Assembly (NCBI GenBank): GCA_021805735.1
Contig: JAJZEE010000015.1
Location: forward strand, 1-50,813
DNA from: Bacillota bacterium
Lineage (GTDB): Bacteria > Bacillota > Bacilli > Alicyclobacillales > SLC66
Length of the DNA: 50,813 bases
Direction of reading: 5' to 3'
A model generated the notes under the pieces. That model was not told the DNA's origin. It saw nothing but the letters and a program-made list of their open reading frames with translations, and searched no databases. Positions 17,834-25,743 of this stretch are shown piece after piece (position 1 is the stretch's first letter; the number at the start of each line of letters is the position of its first letter). Both the position numbers and the translations under genes were made by a program.

Positions 17834-18625
17834 ATGGCAGATATTCAGTTGGCGATCAAATTTGTACAGGACCACGGAAACACAGTGGAACAGGCGCGTT
17901 TGCATGTTTTGCTTCAAGATCGGGCATTGGTTCGAGAGGCAGTCGATGCTCTGAAGATGATGCAACGGGAAGATGGCAGTTGGGCGCCCTTCTGGGCGCC
18001 AGACGCAAGTTCAATCGATGCCACCTGTTACAGTTTGGCGCAGTGTGAGCAACTGGGATTGAGATCGGAAGAGTTTATTGATCAAGCAATATCCTTCCTG
18101 ATCGGACGGCAAAACACGGATGGTTCATTTGAAGAGGACGCCGCGCTGGCGCCTGTTGCCCCACCTTGGGCGATGCCTGGCGACGCGTCGGCAAAACTAT
18201 ACATAACGGCGAACGCAGGCTGCTGGATTTCTCATTTCCGGCGTTCAGACCCCTGCCTAACCATGACCGGAGAGTTCCTTGCCTCGAACCTCGATAAAGG
18301 CTACTTACCAGGGTTCCTGCATGCGAACTGGTTGGCTGCGGGTCTGCTGTATTCATTGGGGAAACACAAGGATGCGCAATCAATACTTGCCTATTTGCAC
18401 TCCGAGTTAGCAATGCTGGAAGCGAGCAATCTGGCGTGGTTGATCAATGCTTTGTGTATTATGGATGTAACCCCGGATCATCCATTGATATCAGACGCTA
18501 TAAACAAATTGCAAGCTTTGCAACACGAAGATGGACGCTGGGTCAGCGAAGACGGCGAATGGCAGGATGTGCATACGACGCTTGAATCCATAAGGGCAAT
18601 CCTCCAATTCGCGGCTTCTGTCTGA
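17834..18625 (+). CDS. Squalene-cyclase/prenyltransferase-repeat protein
   Basis: A 263-residue protein with the alpha/alpha-toroid repeats of the squalene-hopene cyclase and prenyltransferase superfamily: REDGSWAPFWAPDASSIDAT, then GRQNTDGSF and LQHEDGRWVSEDGEWQDVHT. It is far shorter than a real triterpene cyclase (over 600 residues) and shows no DxDD motif, so enzymatic cyclisation is unlikely. The ATG at 17834 follows AAGGGA; a TTG at 17792 in the same frame is less likely. Related small proteins occur as stand-alone genes of unknown function. It may bind a hydrophobic or peptide ligand. Confidence 0.75.
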   Translation: MADIQLAIKFVQDHGNTVEQARLHVLLQDRALVREAVDALKMMQREDGSWAPFWAPDASSIDATCYSLAQCEQLGLRSEEFIDQAISFLIGRQNTDGSFEEDAALAPVAPPWAMPGDASAKLYITANAGCWISHFRRSDPCLTMTGEFLASNLDKGYLPGFLHANWLAAGLLYSLGKHKDAQSILAYLHSELAMLEASNLAWLINALCIMDVTPDHPLISDAINKLQALQHEDGRWVSEDGEWQDVHTTLESIRAILQFAASV

Positions 18626-18833
18626 ACCCCCGTCGCATCATGGCTGAGTGATTATATCATGGGATCTTCGCGGCGATAAAAATGATCTGACTGGGTGAGG
18701 TCAAAGCCAATTTCGCAAGCGGTGAGCGTACTGCACCCGTTGCGCAGGATGGCTCAACGTACCCTTTGTTACAATAAGCTTTCTTCCATTTCATATCGAC
18801 ACCACGTCTGCACGCAGTTATACTGGGATCAGA

Positions 18834-19430
18834 ATGAGGTCGATATTCTTGTTGCCTGCTTCCGGAATCATTACTCTGTACCATGGGACAACCCTATTTT
18901 TTGCGGACGTGTTACGTGGGAATGGCGTCTGGCTGAGTATCCAACGGCGAAGCACGGATTTTGGCCAAGGTTTTTATCTGACTCAGGATTATAGTCAGGC
19001 TGGGAAATGGGCTTGTTTTCGGATTGCCTACGGCATTCCTGCACCACACCCATCGTTTTTATCCAAACTAGAGATTACATGGGAACGATACCGGCGCGAT
19101 AAACGGACGATCCAGCCTGTTATCATGCAGTATACATTAAATGTTGTCGAGTTGCGGTCAACCGCATTTGGTGTTGAATTTCCGTTACCGAAGGAAACAA
19201 ACTGGAACGAGCGGCAAATGGAGGCTCGGGCACTCATCCATAAGTGTCGCCGTCAGAATTCGCACACATACGATTATGTGTACGGACCTGTTGCAGATGG
19301 GAATGCTTATGGTATGCCAGAGGAAATTCAGTTTCATCGAACATTTGATCAATTGTCTCTCAATACAGAGCAAGTGCTTGACAGGTTGTCTAAACCGATT
19401 CGGGTGGTGAGGGTGAAGTGTCCAATTTGA
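18834..19430 (+). CDS. DUF3990-like protein (ADP-ribosyltransferase-like fold)
   Basis: About 198 residues. The pattern LYHGTT near residue 15, then STDFGQGFYLT, AGKWACF, YDYVYGPVADG and EEIQFHRTFDQLSLNTEQVL is that of DUF3990, a family thought to share the ADP-ribosyltransferase fold and often found beside small partner proteins. A modifying-toxin role has been suggested for relatives; here it is inference. Its 3' end overlaps the next gene by 13 bases, a typical arrangement for a two-gene module. The start codon is uncertain because no strong ribosome site is seen. Lower GC than the thiamine and acyl-CoA genes hints at horizontal origin. Confidence 0.65.
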   Translation: MRSIFLLPASGIITLYHGTTLFFADVLRGNGVWLSIQRRSTDFGQGFYLTQDYSQAGKWACFRIAYGIPAPHPSFLSKLEITWERYRRDKRTIQPVIMQYTLNVVELRSTAFGVEFPLPKETNWNERQMEARALIHKCRRQNSHTYDYVYGPVADGNAYGMPEEIQFHRTFDQLSLNTEQVLDRLSKPIRVVRVKCPI

Positions 19431-19702
19431 TGAATCGCAAGGTAATCAGACAAGCTGAAATCCCTTTGGATCCGATTCGGATGCAATTTTTGGCCAAAGT
19501 TCGATCAGAGTTAATGAAAATCGGTCACCTGTCCATGCAGGAAGCTGAAAAATTGATGGAGAAAAAACATGTAGCTAAAAAACTTCAAGAAAATGAGATG
19601 TTCTTGCATGAACCACCGGCATATCACGCGTTTGCGGTGTTGTTCCAAGAGACAGGTCCTTGGATTGAAAAGTATGAAGAATACATGATGCAACATCGTT
19701 AA
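19418..19702 (+). CDS. Small partner protein of the DUF3990-like gene
   Basis: 94 residues, starting with GTG at 19418 after GAGGGTGAA, or ATG at 19430. The sequence is helical and charged (LAKVRSELMKIGHLSMQEAE, then KLMEKKHVAKKLQENEMFLH). No confident family. Because it overlaps the DUF3990-like gene it may be an antitoxin or cofactor of that protein, comparable to the small DUF3791-type partners of DUF3990 genes; identity with that family is not established. Confidence 0.6.
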   Translation: MSNLMNRKVIRQAEIPLDPIRMQFLAKVRSELMKIGHLSMQEAEKLMEKKHVAKKLQENEMFLHEPPAYHAFAVLFQETGPWIEKYEEYMMQHR

Positions 19703-19712
19703 ATGGCCATAG

Positions 19713-19862
19713 ATCACAAAGGGTATTCTGTCATCCAATTTCAACCTCGTGGATGTGGGGGAGTATCGCATTATCTATGATTCCGATGCTCAGAGTGTTC
19801 GCGTCGTTGTAATAGGAAAGCGCAACGATGATGATGTGTACCGTAAACTAAAGAGAATGTAG
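19713..19862 (+). pseudogene. C-terminal remnant of a RelE/ParE-family toxin
   Basis: A 49-codon frame without its own start reads VGEYRIIYDSDAQSVRVVVI then GKRNDDDVYRKLKRM and a stop. This is the well-known C-terminal end of RelE-type ribonuclease toxins (GDYRIIY, then hxxIGHRxxVYR). The N-terminal half is missing. It adjoins the DUF3990 module, so the area appears to be a graveyard of toxin-antitoxin-like genes. Confidence 0.55.
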
Positions 19863-19944
19863 AGAATGTCAAGCAGCAGGAATACCCCTTCCAAGGATTT
19901 GAGGGAAATCCGCCGCTGCCTGCCATCCGCCCGAGATTCCCCCC

Positions 19945-20886
19945 CTACGAAGACACGTCGCGCTGCACAAACACCCGCCACGAGACGGCGTTCAACACGA
20001 TAAAATAGACCGCCAGCACAACGATTGAGAAGCCCATCGTCATACCGGTGACGGGCGGCCCGCCCGTGATGTATTGCATAAGATCCGTATTGGCGAAAAG
20101 AATGTACTTGTCCCATGTGAAGCTGCTCAGCAACTGTACCAAGGAGACACCGACAAACAGGGTTATGATCGAAAGGGCGATCGCTAGGGCGCTGCTCCGA
20201 AAGACGGCGGAGATCATGAAGGCGATCGTCACGATCATGACGCCTGAGATCAGCGCAAACGCATACCCAAGAGTTATGAAAGATCCCGTCGTCATCTGCG
20301 TGACCACCTGTTTGGCGTTCACGAAAACGAGCGGTTCACCGATGCCGTTGAAACCAAAGAAGATTCCTCCGATGACAATCGACGAAACGAGCACCAGTGC
20401 AAACATCATTAACGTAACGAGCATCACGGACACGTATTTTGACAGAATGATGCGCGTTCGATTCACAGGTTGCGTCAGCAAGGCTTTGATCGTTCCGCTT
20501 GCAAATTCGCCTGCCACGATATCCCCTGCCACGACCGTTACGAACACGATTCCGATTTGGCCTACGCTTAGCGCGCCAGTGGTGAATACCCATGCGTCCT
20601 GGTGTCCGGGAGGAAGATTGTGGGCGATGTCATACGTGTTTATGGCTACTTGTGCTTTGAGTCGCAAGCGGTCAATCGGAGGCATGTATACGCGCGGATT
20701 GGAGAGCGTCGCCTCAGCTTGGGCGTTTTGGTTCAACAGTGTCTGTTTCCAGTTTGCGTTTGGTTTGAGATGGGCATTGATCACGATCGCGGCGACCAAC
20801 ACGATCACGACGATCAGCGCCGCCATGATCCAGGTCCGCAAACGCAAGGCGATCTTGATGGATTCATTTTGAATGAGTTTAAGCAT
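19945..20886 (-). CDS. ABC-2 type transporter permease
   Basis: A 313-residue integral membrane protein with six predicted helices, starting with MLKLIQNESIKIALRLRTWI and a membrane helix, then a 100-residue outer loop, then GDIVAGEFASGTIKALLTQP, the cytoplasmic coupling motif of ABC-2 permeases. It probably exports or protects against a lipid-like compound or peptide with its ATPase, as in BcrAB-like systems. Its start overlaps the ATPase end by eight bases, so translation is coupled. Confidence 0.88.
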   Translation of the reverse strand: MLKLIQNESIKIALRLRTWIMAALIVVIVLVAAIVINAHLKPNANWKQTLLNQNAQAEATLSNPRVYMPPIDRLRLKAQVAINTYDIAHNLPPGHQDAWVFTTGALSVGQIGIVFVTVVAGDIVAGEFASGTIKALLTQPVNRTRIILSKYVSVMLVTLMMFALVLVSSIVIGGIFFGFNGIGEPLVFVNAKQVVTQMTTGSFITLGYAFALISGVMIVTIAFMISAVFRSSALAIALSIITLFVGVSLVQLLSSFTWDKYILFANTDLMQYITGGPPVTGMTMGFSIVVLAVYFIVLNAVSWRVFVQRDVSS

Positions 20887-21811
20887 GGCGCACCTCTCCT
20901 GTCATCTCAAGGAACGATTCTTCCAGGGTCCTGGTGACTGTGCGGACCCCGGACACCTTTACACCAGCGTGAACCAGGGCCGCAACAAGATCGGCCACGG
21001 CGAGAGGGTCGAGCACCACATCCAGTTCTCCGCTTTCCGAAGCGGGTTGACATGCGAGATCCGCTTTTGCAAAAATGCTCATCGCCAATTCATGATTGTC
21101 CACCTTAAACCGCGTGGTCTGGGCCGCGGTCGGCGCATCGCCCTTCATCTCGTTGATGGATCGAATGTCGACCAGTTTGCCGTCTTGAATGATGGCCACT
21201 CGGTCGCACATCAGTTCCATCTCCGCGAGCAGATGCGAAGACACGATGACAGACATGCCCCGTTCTGAAGCGAGCGAGCGCAAATGATCGCGAAACTCCC
21301 GTATCCCGGCTGGATCGAGTCCGTTTGTCGGCTCGTCCAGTATCAATATGGAAGGATTCCGCAACAAAGCCAGAGCCAGTCCCAAACGTTGCCGCATGCC
21401 CAGCGAATACTTCCGAACCCGGTCGTGAATGCGACTCTTCAACCCGACCAACTGGACCACTTCGTCGATACGGGTCCGGTTGACGCCGGGTGTCATGCGG
21501 GCAAAGTGAAGCAGATTTCGATAGCCGCTCAAATACTTGTACATTTCCGGATTTTCGACGATGGCCCCGACATGGCTCATCGCGGCTTCGAAGTCTTTTG
21601 TCACGTCTACGCCGTGCACGAGGACGCTTCCTTTGGTGATCCCGATCAAGCCCACGATCATCCGGATCGTTGTTGTTTTCCCCGCGCCGTTCGGTCCGAG
21701 AAGGCCAAATACTTCCCCTTTACGCACAGCAAACGACAGGTCATCGACGATTGTCTTTCGACCGATCACCTTTGTCAAATTTTTTATTTCGAGTGCGACC
21801 TCGTTGCTCAT
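20879..21811 (-). CDS. ABC transporter ATP-binding protein, BcrA-like
   Basis: A 310-residue ATPase with Walker A GPNGAGKTTT, signature YSLGMRQRLGLALAL, Walker B ILILDEPTNGLDPAG and the switch His in SSHLLAE. The accessory C-terminal region of about 90 residues is common in the drug or bacitracin exporter group. It powers the permease encoded next. The start ATG at 21811 follows GGGGGAA. A divergent promoter region separates it from the acyl-CoA operon. The substrate is not known. Confidence 0.92.
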   Translation of the reverse strand: MSNEVALEIKNLTKVIGRKTIVDDLSFAVRKGEVFGLLGPNGAGKTTTIRMIVGLIGITKGSVLVHGVDVTKDFEAAMSHVGAIVENPEMYKYLSGYRNLLHFARMTPGVNRTRIDEVVQLVGLKSRIHDRVRKYSLGMRQRLGLALALLRNPSILILDEPTNGLDPAGIREFRDHLRSLASERGMSVIVSSHLLAEMELMCDRVAIIQDGKLVDIRSINEMKGDAPTAAQTTRFKVDNHELAMSIFAKADLACQPASESGELDVVLDPLAVADLVAALVHAGVKVSGVRTVTRTLEESFLEMTGEVRHA

Positions 21812-21871
21812 GAACTTCCCCCAATCCAGAATTGTGAGCCAGCATGCGCCGGGTATGACTGTCTCAAATTT

Positions 21872-21900
21872 ACTATACTAGATAATGGGATCAACGACAA
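21872..21900 (-). promoter_or_regulatory. Probable sigma-A promoter of the ABC exporter operon
   Basis: On the minus strand TTGTCG (21895-21900), a 17-base spacer and TATAGT (21872-21877), about 60 bases before the ATPase start. Confidence 0.5.
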
Positions 21901-21905
21901 CCTTG

Positions 21906-21935
21906 TTGTAACTTTCCGCATTCTAGTTGTATACT
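21906..21935 (+). promoter_or_regulatory. Probable sigma-A promoter of the acyl-CoA operon
   Basis: TTGTAA (21906-21911), an 18-base spacer and TATACT (21930-21935). The transcription start would fall near 21942, directly before the palindrome at 21948-21965. Confidence 0.5.
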
Positions 21936-21947
21936 ACGTTGGAGGAC

Positions 21948-21965
21948 ATACCAACCGGTCAGTAT
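21948..21965. promoter_or_regulatory. Candidate TetR-family operator
   Basis: An 18-base palindrome, ATACCAACCGGTCAGTAT, with seven of nine symmetrical pairs and a central ACCGGT. It resembles operators of TetR regulators of fatty-acid genes in other bacteria (YGACCGGTYR core). It sits just downstream of the predicted promoter and 17 bases before the first gene, where a bound repressor would block transcription. The likely ligand-binding regulator is the TetR encoded second in the operon. Confidence 0.65.
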
Positions 21966-21981
21966 GTGAGGGGGAAGGCAT

Positions 21982-23193
21982 TTGGACTTCTCGTATTCGG
22001 AAAAGGTCAAGCGGTTGCAGGCAGAAGTAACCGAATTCATGAATGAACATGTTTATCCCAATGAGTCCGTGTACAACGAGCAGTTGAAAGCGCTCCCAGA
22101 CCGTTGGGGAGCAGTGCCGCCCATTGTCGAGGAACTCAAGGAAAAAGCCAGGACTGCCGGGTTGTGGAACCTCTTTTTGCCTGACAGCGACTACGGGGCG
22201 GGGCTCAGCAATCTGGAATATGCGCCGCTGTGCGAGATTATGGGACGGTCGCTGATTGCGCCGGAAGTGTTCAACTGCAACGCGCCAGACACGGGGAACA
22301 TGGAGGTGCTGGTCCGCTATGGATCGGAGAAACAAAAGGAGACCTGGTTGACGCCTTTGTTGAACGGTGACATCCGTTCGTGCTTCTCCATGACAGAACC
22401 GGACGTCGCTTCAGCCGATGCGACCAACATCTCAGCCAGCGTGGCGCGCGACGGCGACGAATATGTGGTCAACGGTCACAAGTGGTGGTCATCTGGAGGC
22501 GGCGACCCCCGATGCAAGATTGCGATTGTGATGGGCAAGTCCAATACGGACGCCCCCAAGTATGAACAGCAGTCCATGATACTGGTTCCTCTCGACGCGT
22601 CAGGGGTAACGGTGGAGCGGATGGTGCCGGTCTTCGGCTACGACCATGCTCCTCACGGCCATGCGGAGATCACCTTTGCAAACGTGCGGGTTCCGTCAGA
22701 CAACATGATCTGGGGGGAAGGGAAAGGGTTTGCGATCGCGCAAGGGCGACTGGGTCCTGGACGCATCCATCACTGTATGCGCGTGATTGGCGCAGCGGAA
22801 CGCGCCCTCGAATTACTCTGCGCACGAGTGGAACACCGTATAGCTTTTGGCAAGCGTTTATCCGACCAAGGGGTCGTCCAGGACTGGATTGCCCAGTCGC
22901 GCATGGAGATTGAGCAGGCAAGGCTGTTGACCCTCAAGGCCGCTTACATGATGGATACGGTCGGGAATAAAGCAGCCAAGATGGAAATTGCCATGATCAA
23001 GGTGGTGGCTCCGAATATCGCGCTAAACGTGCTCGATCGTGCGATTCAGGCCTTCGGAGGAGCTGGGGTGAGCGATGATTTCCCATTGGCCGCACATTGG
23101 GCCAATGCGCGTACTCTGCGCATCGCGGATGGTCCTGACGAAGTGCACCGTGCCCAAGTCGCGCGTTACGAGTTGCAGAAATATCGGAAATAG
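21982..23193 (+). CDS. Acyl-CoA dehydrogenase, ACAD10/11-like
   Basis: A 403-residue flavoprotein that oxidises an acyl-CoA to the enoyl-CoA. The TTG start at 21982 follows GAGGGGGAAGG. Family features: [15 protein letters not shown], the FAD-binding WWSSGGGD region, [20 protein letters not shown], and the C-terminal [16 protein letters not shown] with [13 protein letters not shown]. These match the ACAD10/11 branch, which in animals is fused to or paired with a phosphotransferase-like domain that acts on 4-hydroxyacyl-CoA. An APH-like kinase gene lies two genes downstream, which supports the same pathway here. First gene of the TetR-controlled operon. Confidence 0.93.
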   Translation: MDFSYSEKVKRLQAEVTEFMNEHVYPNESVYNEQLKALPDRWGAVPPIVEELKEKARTAGLWNLFLPDSDYGAGLSNLEYAPLCEIMGRSLIAPEVFNCNAPDTGNMEVLVRYGSEKQKETWLTPLLNGDIRSCFSMTEPDVASADATNISASVARDGDEYVVNGHKWWSSGGGDPRCKIAIVMGKSNTDAPKYEQQSMILVPLDASGVTVERMVPVFGYDHAPHGHAEITFANVRVPSDNMIWGEGKGFAIAQGRLGPGRIHHCMRVIGAAERALELLCARVEHRIAFGKRLSDQGVVQDWIAQSRMEIEQARLLTLKAAYMMDTVGNKAAKMEIAMIKVVAPNIALNVLDRAIQAFGGAGVSDDFPLAAHWANARTLRIADGPDEVHRAQVARYELQKYRK

Positions 23194-23214
23194 ACCCGCA
23201 TGGCCGGGGATTGA

Positions 23215-23829
23215 ATGAAGGACGCTGAGAAACGAATGAAAGAGAAAATCACTCAAGTGAGTATTCAATTATTTGAACACAAGGGATTTAGCGAAACGTC
23301 GATTCAGGACATCTGCGACGGACTCGGCGTCACGAAAGGAACGTTCTACTACTACTTCACAAGTAAAGAAGAACTGTTGATGGACATCCATCTGCGCTAC
23401 ATCGACGACATGTTGCGGCGCCAGGAGCAGATCATCAACGATCCGGACAAGAATTCCAGGACGAAGTTGTTTGACGTTGTCCATATGCTGATTCGGACGA
23501 TCGAACGACAGGGAGCCAGTGCGCGCGTATTTTTCCGCGAAATGCGGCACCTGAATGAAGAGCGGTTGGCGTCGATTGTAACGAAACGCAATCAATTTCG
23601 GGCGAATATTGAGACTCTACTGAGAATGGGCGTGGAAGCGGGCGAATTTCGAAGAAACTTGAACGTCAAAATTGCTGCGTTGGGGATCCTTGGCATCACG
23701 AACTGGAGCTACCAATGGTTCCGTCCGACCGGAGACATGTCAGATCGGGAAGTGGCCGAGATCTTTGCGGCTATGATTCTGCAGGGAATTGCGAGTGAAT
23801 CCGGCTTGCAGGAACATTTTCCGGGATAG
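23215..23829 (+). CDS. TetR-family transcriptional regulator
   Basis: 204 residues. The N-terminal helix-turn-helix is clear: QLFEHKGFSETSIQDICDGL then GVTKGTFYYYFTSKEELL. The C-terminal ligand domain is helical and resembles FadR/YsiA-type regulators of acyl-CoA genes. It lies inside the operon between the dehydrogenase and the kinase-like gene, so autoregulation through the palindrome at 21948-21965 and induction by an acyl-CoA are plausible inferences. The ATG at 23215 has only a weak ribosome site and may rely on translational coupling to the upstream gene 21 bases away. Confidence 0.92.
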   Translation: MKDAEKRMKEKITQVSIQLFEHKGFSETSIQDICDGLGVTKGTFYYYFTSKEELLMDIHLRYIDDMLRRQEQIINDPDKNSRTKLFDVVHMLIRTIERQGASARVFFREMRHLNEERLASIVTKRNQFRANIETLLRMGVEAGEFRRNLNVKIAALGILGITNWSYQWFRPTGDMSDREVAEIFAAMILQGIASESGLQEHFPG

Positions 23830-23838
23830 AGAAAGCGG

Positions 23839-24915
23839 GTGATCGGCATGGAAGACACGATCCCGGTTCGCAGCGGAGAAGAGTTGGACATGACCAGACT
23901 GGAAGCGTTTTTGCGTGTCCACATCCCAGACTTGCCGAACGGGCCATTGCAAGTGAAGCAGTTTGCCGCAGGGCATTCGAATCTGACCTACAGTCTCCAG
24001 GTCGGCGAGTGGGAGGCGGTTCTGCGCCGCCCTCCGCTCGGACCCGTGGCGCCAAAGGCTCACGACATGGAACGAGAATACACCATCCTTAAGGAACTCC
24101 ACCCGTACTATCCACTCGCGCCGAAACCACTGGTGTTTTCGAGAGACGCGACCGTGGTGGGCAGCCCCTTTTTTGTCATGGAGCGAAAACACGGCGTGGT
24201 TCTCGATACGGAGTTTCCCGAAGGAGTGACGGTGACACCGGAGTTGTGCCGCAGGCTGTCGGAGACGATGGTGGACGAGTTGGCGAAACTTCACTCGATA
24301 GACTATGCAAAAACCGGGTTGGCCAGCACGACTCATCCAGAAGGATTCATGGAGCGTCAGGTTCGCGGTTGGATTTCCCGGTCTGAGCGGGCGACAATCG
24401 GAGACGTACCTGGGATCGAGGAACTGAAGAAGTGGCTCGTGCGCCATACTCCGCCCGTGTCTGGAGCGACGATCATTCACTACGATTACAAGTTCAACAA
24501 CGCGATGTTTACGCCGGATCTGTCGAAGATGGCGGGGCTGTTCGACTGGGAGATGACGACTGTCGGAGATCCCCTCGCGGATGTGGGAACCGCAATGAGT
24601 TACTGGGTTCAGGCGGACGATCCGGAATTGTTGAAAAAGGGGCTTGGGAAACCGCCAGTGACGGTGCAGGACGGGTTCATGACGCGACGCGAATTCGTCG
24701 CGGCCTATGCAAAGCGCAGTGGTCGCGATATCTCCCATTTTCGCTTCCATGCAACTTTTGGCTATTTTAAGCTGACCGTCATTGTACAGCAGATTTACTA
24801 TCGATGGAAGGCGGGTCAAACTGCAGACCCGCGTTTTGCCCATATGGACCGGACCATCGAGAGCCTGGTTCAGTATGCCCTGACTACTGCGAATTCCGCG
24901 AACGGCGGAATATAA
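23839..24915 (+). CDS. APH-family phosphotransferase, ACAD10/11 kinase-like
   Basis: About 358 residues from the GTG at 23839, or 355 from the ATG at 23848. The aminoglycoside-phosphotransferase fold is shown by the catalytic loop IIHYDYKFNNAMF (H-x-D with Asn five residues on) and the metal-binding LFDWEMTTVGDPLADVG. The first part has FAAGHSNLTYSLQV, the nucleotide-binding loop, and VLRRPP. In ACAD10/11 proteins this domain phosphorylates the 4-hydroxyl of 4-hydroxyacyl-CoA so that the dehydrogenase domain can eliminate phosphate. With the ACAD10/11-like gene in the same operon this is the likely role rather than antibiotic resistance. Confidence 0.88.
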   Translation: MIGMEDTIPVRSGEELDMTRLEAFLRVHIPDLPNGPLQVKQFAAGHSNLTYSLQVGEWEAVLRRPPLGPVAPKAHDMEREYTILKELHPYYPLAPKPLVFSRDATVVGSPFFVMERKHGVVLDTEFPEGVTVTPELCRRLSETMVDELAKLHSIDYAKTGLASTTHPEGFMERQVRGWISRSERATIGDVPGIEELKKWLVRHTPPVSGATIIHYDYKFNNAMFTPDLSKMAGLFDWEMTTVGDPLADVGTAMSYWVQADDPELLKKGLGKPPVTVQDGFMTRREFVAAYAKRSGRDISHFRFHATFGYFKLTVIVQQIYYRWKAGQTADPRFAHMDRTIESLVQYALTTANSANGGI

Positions 24916-24935
24916 AGAAGGAGGTTCGTGCGAAG

Positions 24936-25709
24936 ATGACAGACTTGATCGTAAGTGAAGATGGGCCAGTGCTTAGCCTGACTTTGAATCGACCAAGAGC
25001 TCTTAACGCGTTTAGCGCGGAAATGGTTGAGGGGCTTACAGCGAACTTTCGGGATGCTCAAAAACGGAACGACGTGCGGGTTATCGTCGTGTCCGGCGCA
25101 GGGAAGTCTTTCAGTGCCGGCGGGGACGTCAAGACGATGGGCGAGGCGTCTTCGGCGCAAGTGTACGATCACGTTGGCAAGTTAAACGAATGTATCCTGG
25201 CGATGCAGGAGTTGGAGAAGCCCGTCATTGCCGCAGTACACGGCTTTGCCGCTGGCGCCGGGTTTAATCTCGCGATGGCCTGTGACCTGATTGTGGCAGC
25301 ACAGGACAGTCAGTTTGTTCTGAGTTTCACTCAGGTCGGGCTGATCTCAGACGGGGGCGGGTCTTATTTTCTGCCGCGCATCATTGGCTCGCACCTGGCG
25401 AAGGAGTGGTTCTTCTTGGCTGAACCCATCCCTGCGACCCGGGCACATGAACTTGGCCTGGTGAATCGGCTCGTACCCGCTGATGACCTGGAGGAGGAAA
25501 CGATGCGATTGGCCCGGCGACTGGCGAATGGACCCGCCAAAGCCTATGGCATGATGAAACGCATCATTGACAGTTCTCTCAACTCCACACTTAACGAGGT
25601 CCTGCAGGCGGAGCGCATCGCGCAAACAATGATGGTTGCCACCGAAGACCACCTCGAAGGAGTGCAGGCGTTTCGGGAAAAACGCGCTCCCAAGTTTCAC
25701 GGCAGGTAG
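24936..25709 (+). CDS. Enoyl-CoA hydratase/isomerase family protein
   Basis: 257 residues of the crotonase fold. The oxyanion-hole segments are seen in SFSAGGDVKTMG and the VHGFAAGAGFNLAMACDLIV region, and GLISDGGGSYFLPRIIG contributes further active-site positions. It would hydrate or isomerise the enoyl-CoA formed by the dehydrogenases. The ATG at 24936 follows AAGGAGG by eleven bases; the longer frame from 24804 overlaps the kinase-like gene and is rejected. The glycine-rich DGGGS in place of a Glu at the usual catalytic site suggests an isomerase or another crotonase reaction rather than a standard hydratase. Confidence 0.92.
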   Translation: MTDLIVSEDGPVLSLTLNRPRALNAFSAEMVEGLTANFRDAQKRNDVRVIVVSGAGKSFSAGGDVKTMGEASSAQVYDHVGKLNECILAMQELEKPVIAAVHGFAAGAGFNLAMACDLIVAAQDSQFVLSFTQVGLISDGGGSYFLPRIIGSHLAKEWFFLAEPIPATRAHELGLVNRLVPADDLEEETMRLARRLANGPAKAYGMMKRIIDSSLNSTLNEVLQAERIAQTMMVATEDHLEGVQAFREKRAPKFHGR

Positions 25710-25743
25710 GGGCATAAGTCAATGCGGCGGGAGGCGTGGGGCC

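Noticed and set aside
20048-20872. Plus-strand 274-codon frame opposite the ABC permease
   Set aside because: Composition rich in Thr/Ile/Met as expected for the antisense of membrane helices; the permease on the other strand is convincing.
23740-24843. Long minus-strand open frame opposite the TetR and APH-like genes
   Set aside because: Antisense shadow of clearly conserved genes; no family features.
23839-24915. Aminoglycoside resistance kinase
   Set aside because: The APH fold is present, but the operon with ACAD10/11-like dehydrogenase and crotonase points to acyl-CoA metabolism.
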